The position numbers and the translations under genes are program-made. A DNA stretch of 64,000 nt, taken from contig CM064861.1 in assembly GCA_032719365.1 (NCBI GenBank), positions 79,604,863 through 79,668,862 of the forward strand. Reading direction: 5' to 3'. Source of the stretch: Prinsepia uniflora (taxonomy: Eukaryota > Streptophyta > Magnoliopsida > Rosales > Rosaceae). How positions within the stretch are numbered: position 1 is the first letter of the stretch; every line of letters begins with the position of its first letter. The notes under the pieces are model-generated. The model did not search any database. It saw nothing but the letters and a program-made list of their open reading frames with translations, and was not told the origin of the DNA. Positions 9,894 through 23,240 of this stretch are shown one piece after another.

Positions 9894-12800
9894 GGTAAAA
9901 TGGGAATTTAGAAAATGTGGTTTCTAATTATTCGTCCCCGTAATTTGATTAATGTCGGTCAAAGATACAACTCCCAACAGGCATCCAAAAATGGTCTGTT
10001 ACCTCCATAATTACAGTTCAACTTCGTCGCGGGGTCTAATAGGAATGTGTTTTGTCAAAGGATTCGTTATTTCTCAATCATCAAGGTATCGGTGTGCCAC
10101 TTCATTTATCACAAGTAATCTCCAAACATTTCTCTCATATGATGCAATAAATAAGATGATTCATGAATAGTTTCATGAATGCTATGTATGAATCCCTCAA
10201 TCAACGGTTAGTCTTTTCCTTGAAGGATATTGAACCCCTTAAGGTAGGTTGATTTTTCTTTCGCCAACAATTCTAGTTAGGAAAGTACAAGAAATACCTC
10301 GATGATCCAACTGTCCTGCAATATAACTCATTTTGAATTAATCAAATTTAACGACCTCGACAATTCATCTCACATGAGGTCAGTGATTCCTCCTGAACTT
10401 CCTGATGGCAATGGTGAATCTCAACCCTAAGGGTCTGATGAGGTCTAAACTAACCCACCAACTATTACGATCTTCGTAACGGTTCTCCCAGACTATGGTT
10501 TAAGATGTCCAACTGGTATTGGGATAGCTAATCTCGAACGGCCTCGAGGTGCAAAGACAACCTAGTACAGTTCTTCGTTTAAACAGTGGTCTAAGTTAGG
10601 GGTAGGAATAAGTAAACTCAACTGATCTCTAGTGATAAGGGTAATGGAAATGCAGCCCATATGTGTGAGGGTACCTCGAATAGCTAACATAGTTAAATGA
10701 TCATTCTAATTCAATGGTCCAACACAAGGACACAGAAGACACCAATTACACGTATGATTCGATTTGGTCCTCAGGAGAAGAAAAGGCAACAAGCCTCAGG
10801 TTGAAAATTCGTAACTAACAATCCCTATAATTTTTGTCAATAGTCGAAAAGCCTGAATTGTCACCTCAACAAGGAGGTATCGATTACTAGTAAGGTCCCT
10901 TATAACTCATGAGTTCAAATTGGTAAAAAACTCTTAATCAACCACCATCTGTAACATGGTAAACTCTCGGAAGGGATTGAGTGTAGCGATAACGCCAAAG
11001 GAAACCCTTACTTTACCTTGTAATATGTGATGACTTCCGTCGTAAAAATGCATAAATCTTCGTTCAATACATTTCAAGAACGTCCAAGTTTTGTTTTCCA
11101 ATTAGTTTGAACAATAGAGGGATACTCGAAAGGCTAGCAGCGTAACTCCACAACTAGAGTGGCAACCGAGACAAAAGAAATACAGGGATAGGTAATCTAA
11201 AGGACCGCTCAAACAGTCACTGAAAGAGGAAGGGAGTGACGAAACGATACCCTTCAACTCAGGATCAAAGTGTAGTCAAATGTTTCCAAGTAAGATTAGC
11301 AGCTTAATCAGAGAGTAAAAATTCCCCACCAATAAACTATTGAAGAGGTGCCTGTGACAGTCCATGTGATAAGTGCGGGTAGTGATGAAAATTCTCCATA
11401 CTAGGATCCTTATCAATTGAGGTATAAGTTCCGGTCGATTAGTCTAACTTCCACTCAGAGCTCACAACCCAAAACCTTTACCCTAGGTTAACATTCAATT
11501 GTAATCCTTCAGCCAGAAGTCTGTACTAGTAGATAAAGTAAGTTTATTATAGTACTAAGACCACCATGTCTACTCATTCCTTCTACTGATCTTAGAAAGT
11601 CTCTAAAGCGTGGTCGAAGAAAGTTCTTGTGTCAAAGACTAGTTTGACCGGTCTAGAAGACAACTTCGGCGACACCAAATGCTAGTCGAAAAGTCTTCTC
11701 CCACGACAAGGGTACGAGTTAAGGCAGGTTCCTACACCACAAAATGGAGATCGTTTTCCAACACTTGATTCAAGATCATCCTTTCAATCGATATATTTAA
11801 GGTTAAGATTAAATTGTCACTGGTGACCGCGAAATAGGAATATCAGGCTTGTACTCCAAATTAAAGGAGGGTTGAGTAAATCATCATAACCTATTCGACT
11901 AGGTGCGTAAGAAAGTTGGTAGAATTTGGATCCCAACTAACATGGTCAAACATGATCGAACAATTCCCTTAAGCAACTAATCCAATAAACCAGTCCCTAC
12001 AAGTTGGAGTATCAAGCCCAAAGGTAGGATTAGGAAAAAAAGTCCAATCGTTCACATATCCACAAAGTTCAGCAAATCCTGTTCAAGCCATGAAGTGGTT
12101 CGGAGGCACCGCAAGCGTATGATCCAAGAGTTAGTGTAAGGAACACAATGATAGGGTTAAGTGTATATTACTCAAAAGTAACCTAATATCCAAGAGCAAA
12201 AGACTAATCAAGGTAGGATAGAATGAGGAAATCGAGTCTAGTGAAGGGTTGCCTCAAATCTGAATTCAAGATCAGTGATTCTAAAATCCCGTAACAGTGA
12301 ATTCCTCGAATTTACCATAATAGGGAGAAGGCTAGTACCCAAGAATTGAGGGGTTCGTCACAATCTTAATAGCCAATGAAAGACGTGGGTAACTAACCCC
12401 ATAACTTCCCGACGCACGAATCGAAGTCGTCAGAGGAAGGTCTAACCCTAAATCACCAAGGGTTCAAATAATATTTAATCTGCTACTAAAAGGGTTACGT
12501 AATCGAACATTGCCTTGGAGTAAAAAAGGGTGTAACGGGAAGCAACTAGCTTTAAATCCAGTAGGTTAACACCCAAATAGAAGAGGAAGTTGGGATCATA
12601 AGGTGTCTTGCACAAATAAGGATTCAAAGTTCAAATTTAAGCAATTCACAACCGAAAACACCGAAAACATGAAAAATTTCCCAAAAAAGTAAAATGGCTC
12701 TAAATGAAAAGAATTTTTCCTAAAAATAGAAGTTAAAACTCAATGATTCCAAAATTTCTTTCCAAAAACGTTCATTTATAAAAAGAGTAGATGAGTCTCA

Positions 12801-14116
12801 AATTTTTCTAAATTACAAAATAACGTAAATCACCGAAAATGGATGAGGAAAAACCGTAAGGTAAACATCGAGTACGTGAGATGTGGCACAAATACCAAAA
12901 TATAAGATTAAGGAATTTAAAAACGTTTACAAAATCCACGGGGGATAAAATTTATCGAAACTGAGCTGTTCTGAAAAGGTTAAAAGTAGTTATTGAGAAC
13001 GACTCTAAAACTTGTGTTTTGAAATAATTTGAGCAAAAGCAACAAATAGGAGGCGTGGTCCCCGGTTATAGAAATGCATGATTAAGTACAATTGATAATC
13101 AAGTCATAAGAGAACACTTACCAAGCTAGGAAAATGTAGACGACGTCACGATATATCACAATACAAAATGTGGTTCGATCACATTACTGATAATTTGTTG
13201 GATAAAAAAAGTCAGGCGAAAAGTAAAACAAAAGTAATGGTAATAAGTGTTATGTAGAAAATCCGTTAACCCAATTAAAACACCCGAAGAGGTAGTGACC
13301 TTGTTTAGAGCGATTCTCAAAACAAAAACATGTCAAGCACTAACATTTAGACAAGCAATTTGGAAAGTTTCCAAGGCTGGTAATACGGAGTTTGCATCAT
13401 ACAACTACGAAACGGTGACATGGTTCCTAATCTAATGGCACAACGACCACAAACCCTAAAGTACGAATGCGAGTGTAATTCAGAAGTTCGTTTCCCGAAC
13501 TATTGGAAGATCCTTAATAAGAAATCCACGATGGGTCATGATCTCGATCCCAAGGTAAACGTTTCTCGAACACGAAAAACAAGAGATGTTCCTCACAGTA
13601 GCCTTCAAGGCATCACAACCCCATGAATAAGATTACTTACAAAAACCTTCATAAGAATCCCAAAACAAGATTCTAGAGTCCTAAAGAGGACGACTTCACA
13701 AATCGGTGCTCATGTAGCGATTTCCAAATACTTTGGTCAACAAGGTCAATCAAGCACACAAGACGATACGATAGATTTTGCCACAAGGCAAACAATCAAA
13801 CGAGTTTGTTGATTAACCATGAATTTAACAAAACATCATCGAATAACTCATTCACACCACCCATATGAGCCCCAAGCTCGTAAGCACCACCCAAACGGGA
13901 AATTTGACGGAAGACAATCATACTAAACTCTTAACTTTGGGCGACAAAAGTTAAGTCCAACTCCAATCTTACTTGTGGGAACTCGCGATCAAACCGTAAA
14001 TGAACTATAACTAACGTCAAATGGCGTAACTAACTATTCGAGGAGTGGCTCTGACATTCAATATCAGGCAGTATGATCATCAAGCGTCCGAAACTAATGA
14101 CACATCCTAGAACCAT
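9894..14116 (-). other. Non-coding internal region of a minus-strand LTR element
   Basis: This 4.2-kb AT-rich stretch has no convincing reading frame on either strand. It lies downstream, on the minus strand, of the PBS at 14117-14128, so it is the 5' internal part of an element running right to left. It is either another LARD-like element or decayed beyond recognition. A block of about 50 bases at 9965-10020 is similar to 18665-18715. Confidence 0.55.
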
Positions 14117-14128
14117 GCTCTGATACCA
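14117..14128 (-). other. Primer binding site (tRNA-iMet), minus strand
   Basis: GCTCTGATACCA is the reverse complement of TGGTATCAGAGC. It is preceded, on the minus strand, by the LTR end GGTGTGTCA and three bases. Confidence 0.9.
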
Positions 14129-16654
14129 AATTGACACACCTCGATTTGGAAAGTCCAAAAGGACATAAAAAATGAGGCGTGCTGGCTGACATCTGGATGA
14201 TGACATCTAGATGAGGAAAGCCATTTAATTGAAATATGTTACATTTTGGAAAGGTCGGGTGAAACCTAACCGGTGAAAATCGATCACATTTCACCCAACA
14301 ACGGAAGTTTAGAGCATGGACAACACAATAAATGATCATAAAATACACAATACCTATAGTCACCCGATTTCATCGCCACTTCACTCTAATCTTGGGAATG
14401 AGTGTTAGAGCAACAGTCGAGCCTCCTCGAAGTACGTGTAGGATAACGAGTCCTGAGGGGTTTAAAAAACTACAAGGGTGAGTGGATCCTGCAATTATTT
14501 TAGTGTAAAACTATTTTTCAGTTAATAACCTTTAACCCTTTGTTTTATCCAAAATCCCAAAAGTTATTCATCACAAAGCTTGCACGTAATACGAGAAATG
14601 ATAATAACGATTATTTAATAATAATTAATATAACAGATGAACCATTCAGAAACCATAAATACGTGATGATGTCAATCCACATCAAAATTTCTCTAGAGTC
14701 GTAAATCAGAACTAGGTGTCTTGCTTGCGTACCTCGACCACGTGAAGAACTAGGTGCAATCCACCGTCACCTTGAGTCCCCTAGAGCTAGGGGATAGGAC
14801 TGCCGAGCGCGGGAGAACAATCACATGGAGGACTGGTCTGCAGCCTACAGATGGGTGTTAGACACCAGTGACTCCTAAGTAGGGCCCAACATTATCTCAA
14901 AAATACCCAAGAGACTAATATACAATGCAACATGTGACTTGATAACATACAACTATGCATAACTATCTTATCATAGTATACCAGAATAACCGAGTAAGCA
15001 TCGTAAACCAAGCATCACGATAAATTACTACAACTAACAAATAATAAGACATGCATGCTCAACAATTATCATAAGTACAAACATCGTAAAACGTGCGAGT
15101 AAAATCATTATAAAATTAGTTTTAGGGAAGGGGGTTCGCTCACTCTAGTCTTGGAGTCAGATCATGCCAAAAATCAAGCTAGTCACATTCTCCCAACCAA
15201 TCCAACCCTACGATGACCATTCACCAAGGTCATAGTCAACTTAACAATCATTCTAATTGTCAAACCCCTTAAGGGTAGCCCAAAACGGGCCTAGAATCAC
15301 CTAATATGGACTTAAGTAGGTTCTAAACTACCTAACACCCAGGAAAACAGCGCCCACATGCTTCTGGGGATCAAAAAATAGCACCTATACGCTATCGGGA
15401 CTCAAAAATCACCTCTACGCACCATTTATGGGCTGGAAAAGTACCGGCGTGGGCTAAAAAAAAGCTCCACGTGCCGTCAGGAGGCCTCACACGATGGCCA
15501 CGCGCCCCCACGTATCTGTTACTCTCCTCTGCATGTGTTGCTACTGTGCCACACGTGCCACATGTGCATCATAGTGCCACACGTGTGTCGCACATGTGTG
15601 TGAATATTCCTTGGAATTCCCTAGAATATTCTGTGGAATATTCCACTAACTGGCCGCTTTAACATAGTTAGTTTCAAATGGAATATGCTAACGACATTAG
15701 CATATTTTGTAAGAACTTAACGCTGTCAGTTACTATTTGACAGCCAGTCCAGTCACCAGATGCTCATCGGGAACGATGACCTGACCGCTGCTCATGGTGT
15801 TGGAGACTATGATTTAACCCCAAATTGATTGTATTTTCACCAATCGACTCGAAAACATGAAAGGATTTCAGAAATCATAGTTTTAAGTCGAGAACCTACC
15901 TTCAATTACCTGTGACGACGTCGTGGTGTCTTTGTTTATCCAGAAACTAACGAAGTTCCATTCTCAAGTCGAAAGGGCTCGAAAGCTGCATGCAAGACGA
16001 GGGTTAATCTCGCCGTAGGAAAAAAGGTTTCAAAGGGTTTAAATCGGACGAAGAACTACCTATTTTTTCCAGATTCCAGCGACCCCAACAATTTCCAGCC
16101 GCTGTCGCCTCTTCAGATTTCACATGCAAGTAGCCTGTTAGAAAGCTTGTCACATGGAGGTTGTAATGGTCTAATAAAAAAGGTTCTAAGCTACCGGGAA
16201 AACCTTCAAGATTGATTGGGTCGAAATTGGGTCGACGTCCCCTCGAATCAGAAATAAAAAAACAAGATCACCAATAGGTGGCCCGTGATTAAACGAAGTG
16301 GAAAATGTGATTTACGGTTCAAAGGAGTACCTAGTTCGAGCTCAACCCTTCGGGTTGCATTCGAGTCTTAAGTCAGGTCCTCCCATCTAAGTCTAGACAT
16401 TTCACGGGTCTACGAAGCACGACCAACGGTCCTTCAAACATCAGGCAAGCAGGTCATAGTTATTAGGGTCCTGGTCAGAGTCTCCCAGTGCTGGTGATAG
16501 TGACTCGCAAGGCTGGTTAGTCATGGTGTGCAGTGGTTAGAATTGGGTTTGAAATGGGAGGTCACAAAGAGGAAGAAGGTGAAGGTTGACCTATAATTCA
16601 TTGTTTGATTCAGTGTTTGCAAAGTTTTTGTGTTCGTGAGCTGTGAGGTGGGGT

Positions 16655-16674
16655 GGGGGGGGGGGGGGGGGGGG
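16655..16674. repeat. G20 homopolymer
   Basis: Twenty consecutive G, preceded by GGTGGGGT, inside the inverted LTR. Length may be approximate in an assembly. Confidence 0.8.
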
Positions 16675-16846
16675 TGTTCAAAAGTTCTGGGTATAGTCTC
16701 GCAGATTGCATAAGGACGAAGGTTCCCATGAGATCAGGAATATTCAATGGGTGTTGATGTGTGAGTGAAAACAGTAATAAGATTGGGCCTCCACGTTGGG
16801 CCAGAGTCAAGGATTTAGTGACAATAAGGCCATATATAGTTTTGGG

Positions 16847-18501
16847 TGTAAGGACCCAGACCTTCAGTTGAGGATAAAATAGGAAAATTTGGACGAAATG
16901 ACAATTTTACCCTTGAAGTCAAAAGTTGACTTTTATCAGTTAAAGTAAAAAAAATTTGACATTTTGACTAGGATGATTTTTGGCGATTCCAGGAACGCCG
17001 TTACGAAGGTCTCAATCTTCTGATTACGTTGACAGGTGGCATGCCGAAAATAGAGATCAAACAGTTACGTTTCTGATCTAAACCTTGTAGGGGCATTTTG
17101 GTAATTTGTTTAACGAAGGGCCTTTTCGTAATTAGGGCTTGGGAGATATTTTTTTTGGATGAATTAGATAGTGAAAAGTGTCACTTTTATCTTATTAGGG
17201 ATTGTTCCACCTTCCTTGAGTGATTGAGCACTTTCGATGGTTTAATGAATATTTTATCATTATTTTAATGCACGTGTTACGAGGTCTCGATAAATTATGT
17301 TTTGAATGCCGTTTCAAACTTGATTTTAAATGGAATGTGGGTAATAGTATGAAAAATGTGATTTGGAATATTTATGGGTTTCATATGATTTTCTGAACAG
17401 CTTTTCGCAAAAGTAGCCTTAATGGCGTTTGAGTTGTGTTTGGGGCTTAGGCCCAAGATTCCGATTGTGGTTTTGCTATGTGATTGAGATGTTATACGAA
17501 TTTTGGAACCTTGGTGAATATTAGAGTAATATTTTATAATTTGTGAGGAAATTGGGTATGTTATATTCTGGTGCATTACTGAGTTTGGAAAGTGGCCTTG
17601 TTCTTATTGTGATGTGATATATGATGTGATATGTTGGGATGAAATGTGTTGTCGAGATGTGAAGTGAACATATGTTTCTCGATATGCGTGATGTGTGATG
17701 GTGGGATGATGAGTGGTGATTGTGTGGTTTAAATTTGAGTCTCATACGTTGAGCCCGGGGCTCTGAATCATGAGACTATATTGTGGTGACGACTCGGACG
17801 TCGAGCTAGGGGCTCCGAATCCTGAGTGAGCGTGTGATGGCCTACCGGTAGCACACTTGTGATATGATCATTGATGTAGTACCTTGTGATGTGTTCATTG
17901 ATGTTGTGTATATGTATTGATGATGAGTTCTATACTAATGTTGGTTATGGATTGATTGTATGGATTGATACGATGGCTTTTGAGACTGTGTTATGATGAC
18001 TCAGACGTCTAGCTGAGCTCCAAATCCCGAGTGAGTTTATGGTATACCTGCCAGTGGGGCAGTGGTTTCATATGTGACATTGAGAAGATGGTGCGTTGAC
18101 ATTGTGATTTATGTGTTGGCTTTGAGTTGACTTTTGGTGAAGGCTTTCCGATTGACACTTGCTTTATATAAGTTTTCACATACTTCGAGAATGATAAACT
18201 GTGTTGTGTTTTAAGTCGAAGTGAAATGATTTTGAACTGGTATTCATATGCATGCATATTTTTGGAAAATGGAGGGTAAAGGATGTTTGTTTTCAAATTA
18301 TGTTTTAAAATTATTTATTTTTGTCCACGCACACGTTTTCTTGGTTTTGTAACCTTTCAAGGTCGCTACACGGAGATCAAGGCTCGATAGGCAGAGGCAT
18401 GAATTAATGGGTTGTGCGTCATTCCTTGTCAAGCAAGGTTTCTGTCAGACGGGAGCAGGACCCGAGTATACTATTTTGTGTATTCGAGTTGGGGCCTGTC
18501 A
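16847..18501 (+). mobile_element. Solo LTR, 1655 bases, target duplication TTGGG
   Basis: It starts TGTAAGGACCCAGACC and ends TTGGGGCCTGTCA. TTGGG is present immediately before (16842-16846) and after (18502-18506), a perfect 5-bp target duplication. There is no PBS or internal domain, so it is a solo LTR left by LTR-LTR recombination. It is a shorter family than the LARD LTRs but shares the U3 motif GACAGGTGGCATGCC, a palindrome (AAAAGTG-T-CACTTTT at 17174-17188) and a GGGGCTC repeat zone. Confidence 0.92.
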
Positions 18502-18741
18502 TTGGGTGTGTTTAGGCTCCCAAATGGGTTTGATTTATTGGGATAGTCTAACTTATGCAACAAGGGTTTAATGCATGTAAATCTTTTGGGTTGATAGTTG
18601 TGTTCCCTCCCCCAAAAAAAACCGAGATACACCAAGCCTAGCCCGATTAGGTTGTCTAGTGCTAGTACAACTCCCAACTGGCATCCAAAAATCGCATATT
18701 GCCTCTACAATTCAGTTTCTAATTATTGGTATGAGATGTAA

Positions 18742-19321
18742 CAAATCGAGGCTAAGTTCCATGAGGAATTCTACAGAGTCGAACCTGAGGTCACTATTAG
18801 TGATTTGACAACCCTCAGGCAGAGTGGGCATGAGACAACAGAAGATTTCATTGCTAGGTTCAAAAGGATGAAGATGAAATGCAGGTTCCTTATCAATAAT
18901 GCTCAAATGGTAGCCATCGCACAACAGGCTTTGAGACTTTCCCTTTGGAAAAAGTTTGATGCTTCTACCTTTTTCGATCTTTAGGAAATAGTAGTATCAA
19001 CAACTAGGTTCGGAAGACTGTTAGAAGAAGAACAACGGTAGAGGCACAATTCCAAAACTCTACCGTTTTAAAGAAGTAAAATACTGGTGCACCAATTGGA
19101 GCATCAAGAGCTCAGAGAAGAATCAAAAGCTTTCGAGGAAGAACATGAGATGGAAATAGTCACAGCCGAAATTTAAGAGCCAGGGAATGGACCAGTTACC
19201 CTTAAGTCATTAGTATAACTAGCCCGGAAGCAGAAACCACACATGTCAAGCAATAACCTATTCACAAACATGACCCTGGTGCAACAGCCAACTACGTTTA
19301 GTTCAGGGATGTCATCTAGAG
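18742..19321 (+). pseudogene. Ty3/gypsy gag remnant (Tat-like)
   Basis: The frame starting at 18742 reads a typical retrotransposon Gag core: EFYRVEPEVTISDL, then LRQSGHETTEDFIARFKRMK, then ALRLSLWKKFDASTFFDL. It hits a stop at 18982, continues as TTRFGRLLEEEQR, and stops again at 19039. The conserved Gag layout (FYR...LRQ...EDFIARFK...RKKF...L) is that of Ty3/gypsy elements, most like the Tat lineage. There is no start codon or zinc knuckle, and the frame is broken by stops, so it is non-functional. A solo LTR interrupts it at 19322, and C-terminal gag and protease sequence resumes at 21456. Confidence 0.75.
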
Positions 19322-21455
19322 TGACAAGACCCAACCATGAAAACACCTTGTAAATTGTACCCGAGTTCTGCTCCTGTTTGACAAGCAATGTAGAATACCA
19401 ATATTACCCTCAGCCTGTCAGATAAGGGATACTTGACTTATCACCAATGCCTCTACCTCTCAATCTGCTCCAAACTTCGTGCAACGACCTTGGAGGGTTG
19501 TGAAAATCATGAAAACCATGTGAGTGGACAAAAATAAATAGTTTCAAAACATAGTTTGAAACATAACATTTTATCCTTCGTTTTTAGAAATCTGTGCATG
19601 CATATAAGTTACAGAAATTCAGTGGAACATAAGATAATTACGACCTCAAAACACGTGAAAACATCCGTAAAGCATTTAACTAGAAATCAACTGTTAATCA
19701 CCAAACTAACTCAACATGAAATACTAACACGACACCGACATGATAGTCATTCACATCAATACCACATAACCGAACCATATCCATTATCACATAAATCCAT
19801 ACATAGCACAGTCAACCCATCCTCGATGCACAATATCAATCAACACAATCAACAGCACTACTGATAGGCATACCACATACAAACTTGGGAACTGGAGCTC
19901 AGCTCGGCGTCAGAGTCATCACAACACAATCTCAGAAACTGGAGCCCCGCTCGACGTCTGAGACTACCAAATCAATCAACATGTATCACGAGGAGAGTTA
20001 CTCATATACATTCACAACCACATCACAATACACTAATATCTAGGAATCACATAATCATATCACATATCAAGTTCATATCGAAAACCTTGTTTTGGAAACC
20101 AGGGCCTAATCACAAAACCAAGCTATACAACGTGCCTCGTAAATGTGCATAGAAAGCATTTTCCATGAAATTCATTCGAAAATCATAAGGAAATAAAAAA
20201 TATATCAAAAGCACTCTTGTTTCATAGCTCAAACCTTGTTCATCCTAAATCTATAATTAAAACAAAATCCGGGAACATATGCTCCAAAAAATCTCATAAA
20301 ACTTGTCATCGAGTAACTTCTGTGAAATCAACTAGAATCATACCAGAAACCACCAAAATTCAAAATTGTCTAAAGATGATGTCTAATCGCCTAGAAAATT
20401 GTACCGTTAGATTCGTAACGCCAAAAGGATAAACTTTTGTGTTGGATGTTTATCTAGATGACATGTTATGTACCCCCCCCCCCCCCCCCCCCCCAACGCA
20501 CCACTAGAGGTGGCTGTACGTGGGCCTCACGTGCGGCTACTCTTCATCTCCTTCCTCAAGGCATCAGACCTGTTTTTATATAAAACGGGTGGGCCAACCC
20601 AAAGACCATGACCCGGTTAAATCTTCCACTTCCCACATTTGATTTTCTTATTTTAACCACCTATCTTCATCTAAATGTGCCCAGAAGAAGATCTACGATC
20701 TAAAAACATAAAAAACTCACCTTAACACCCTGTGTTGAACTTTTTGGATTTCGGCCATGGCTTCCAATAACCCTCCCACCATGTCTCTTCGTCCAAAACT
20801 TTGAAGTTTGGCTCATTGAGGTCACCTGATCACTCAAAAGTGATCAGTGAGCTTAATTTCAAGTCTACGTCGAAAAACCAACTTGGTGCTCAAACCCAGA
20901 TTTTTCTTCTCGAGTTTCATGGTGATTTCTAAAGTTTGAGGATCATTTCATCATCCTAGTGACCCTATGTTGTTTCCCTTACTCATAATTTCCTTCCCTC
21001 TACATGTGGTGCTTCTTCCCTCACAGTTAACGTCGTTCATGGGGTTTTTGTGGATTTTGGTTCATGCCCATCGAATACCATACATCACACCACACACTCA
21101 TATATATCACATGCCAAGTCATTGGAAGTGATAATAAAAGGAAGGGTCTATATTTTTCTAGAAAAATGTAACCATCTAAGGCTTATCACTCAAGGAAAAT
21201 GAACAAAATGCCCTTGGTAGCAAAATTACCATTTTTCTCTTCACCATTTTGACTTGTAACTCTTTCATCCAATATCTGATTTTTGCGTGTCACCTGTCTA
21301 CGAACTCAGGATCCCGAGACCATCATAACGGCCTTCTCGGAATTCCCAAGAGTTGTATGTAGTAAAAAGTCAACATTTTAACTTTCCCAAGGGCAAAATC
21401 ATATTTTTACCTAATTTTTCCCAATTTTACTTTTCTCGTGATTTAGGTCGTCACA
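19322..21455 (-). mobile_element. Solo LTR, 2134 bases, target duplication TAGAG
   Basis: On the minus strand it starts TGTGACGACCTAAATCACG and ends GGTTGGGTCTTGTCA. TAGAG flanks both sides (19317-19321 and 21456-21460). No PBS or internal region is present. It interrupts the gag pseudogene. It carries a C22 run at 20473-20494 and the GTGAGTGGAC motif near 19510. Confidence 0.92.
20473..20494. repeat. C22 homopolymer
   Basis: Twenty-two consecutive C inside the minus-strand solo LTR. On the LTR sense strand it is a G run following GTGCGTT. Confidence 0.8.
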
Positions 21456-22445
21456 TAGAGATTGATCAATCAAGGCTACCATACGTTAGCGCCTATACCT
21501 AAGGCCCCGCTAGGAATGGATACCCATATGTTCTTAGCACCATCGGTTAGTGTGGTTAATCTCCATTGGTCTTAGAAAATGACCATATCAGCAAAGGGAT
21601 GACAACCACATAATAGCCAAGCCAAGCTGACGCCTGCCACCAATAGAGACGGGAAAGCATTATGCAATAGATGCAGGACATAATATGTCCTGATGACCTC
21701 ATCCCTAGGTGTTAAGAAGAAGTTGGAATACAAGGGGAAATGTCGAGAAGACACCCTTTTGGACATACCTGAGTAGAAACATGGTTTGTGTGTCCCTAAA
21801 ATAAAAAATTATCAGAGCTCTAAGACTCAGAAGTCAAGAGATACTAGGAAAGAGCAAGAACATAAGGATAGTCAATGGACTAGAGGGTAAGGTAACCAGT
21901 AGAACTAACAACCAGTTCCTCCCAACAAGGCCATTGAAATAGAAAGACCTTTCAAGGCTACGATCCAGGAGGGAAAGTGGTACTTGGCATGCAAGAACGG
22001 AAAGCCAGCCAAGGAGTTGGGAAAACTGTCAAAAGAATAATTCAGAGACAGTACATGCCATACCTTCATAGCAAGAAGGGCTTAGGGGCAGAACCTTCTA
22101 AAGAACCAGCAACACCTCCAGCAACCAAAAGAGAGCTAACCAGCCCTCCTAAAATGAACAAGGAGGATGAGAAGGAGAAAGCTACTCACCCGACATTACA
22201 TCATAAGTCTCTTCCACATTTAGGAAAAGACTCGTGTTTGAGAACTTCCCCCAAAGATCCTTGAAGAGCAAGCAACCAGAGATGGTGAAAGATCCAAGCA
22301 GGGAATCACCTAAGAACGATAATCAACGAAGCAATGGTCAATAGTTGACCAAAGAAGAAACAAAGGAACTTGGAGGGACCTATTGTAAGTCATGGAAGTA
22401 CTTACCTTGTTTAACAAGGAACAATAGCCTTATGTTGAGATCGGT
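21456..22445 (+). pseudogene. Gag C-terminal region remnant
   Basis: This is the continuation of the gag remnant beyond the solo LTR. Frames are broken. The longest open piece (21977-22264, 95 codons) is lysine- and proline-rich without domains, as expected for the low-complexity linker between Gag and protease. An upstream piece reads EIERPFKATIQEGKWYLA. The order gag, linker, protease supports one original plus-strand element. Confidence 0.5.
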
Positions 22446-23240
22446 GTGGTGGTAGTCATACTGGAACATTTATCGGTTATGTATCAAAAAGTCAACCAAA
22501 TGATCGGAGATGTTTCCATCTATGAGCCTTCCCTGGCAACAACTCAGATCCCGAAAGAAGAAGACCCAGATGTTGTTCTGAAGGTCGCTCTTTGTCAAGA
22601 GAAGTCACTGTTTGTCATCCCGACCAAGGGAATGACAGATCATCTACTACCTATCTTCATTACAGCTCACCTTGAAGGCATCCTGATTGACAATATGATG
22701 ATAGATGGAGGAGCTTCCATCAATGTCCTACCCGTAAAAATGTTGAAAAAAATGAATAGGACACTACAATATTGTTTGCCAACTTTGGCTATAATGGCCA
22801 ACTTCAGTGGAGCTGTCACCAAGACCCATAGGGTTCTACCCTTGGAGATTACAATGGGATTCAAGAAGTTGATGTTGGCTTTCTTTGTGGTGGACATCAC
22901 TACAGCCTACAACATTTTACTCGAAAGATATTGGATCCATAAAAGTATGTGTGTCCCTTCTAACCTACACCAATGAATTGCCATATGGAAACCCGACAGC
23001 ACTACCCCTGGGAGAGGGTCCTGGGAAATTATCTAGGTGGATACGAGGCCATTCATGGGAAACCCTACAGCATCTGAAGCTAGTTTCTACAATCCCGAGA
23101 TGGAGAGCATTAGATTGATTGATGAGGATGAAAATGGACAACCTGCTAAGGTCACGACGAACAAGTTGCCTAAACCTGAATTCATCCTTCCTATGGAATG
23201 GGAAAGGTCCTGCCTCGTGCTCGACTTTCATGATCAATGA
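22446..23240 (+). pseudogene. Retroviral-type aspartic protease remnant (Tat-like gypsy)
   Basis: The 176-codon frame at 22446-22976 contains the retropepsin active-site motif MIDGGASINVLP (residues 85-96; Asp87 catalytic) and the downstream AYNILLERYWIH (154-165) with CVPSNLHQ, the usual end of the fold in Tat-type elements. The Gly-Gly after the catalytic Asp is normal for this lineage, while Glu-Arg in the LLERYWIH segment replaces the usual Gly-Arg. The frame stops at 22976. A shifted frame (23037-23240) reads the linker that normally precedes reverse transcriptase, but no RT, RNase H or integrase follows. Confidence 0.8.

Larger units (their letters stand above)
14132..18700 (-). repeat. 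5' LTR of a minus-strand element, interrupted by a solo LTR
   Basis: On the minus strand the 3' terminus GTGTGTCA at 14132 abuts the PBS. The GGATCCACTCACC block (near 14480), GCATGCATG motif (near 15050) and TATATATGG (near 16836) are in the order expected for these LTRs. The solo LTR at 16847-18501 splits it. Without that insertion it is about 2.9 kb, within the size range here. The right (5') boundary is uncertain, somewhere between 18507 and 18730. Confidence 0.6.

Noticed and set aside
9894..14116. Hidden pol gene in the minus-strand internal region
   Set aside because: No frame over 90 codons and no RT, RNase H or integrase motif could be read on either strand.
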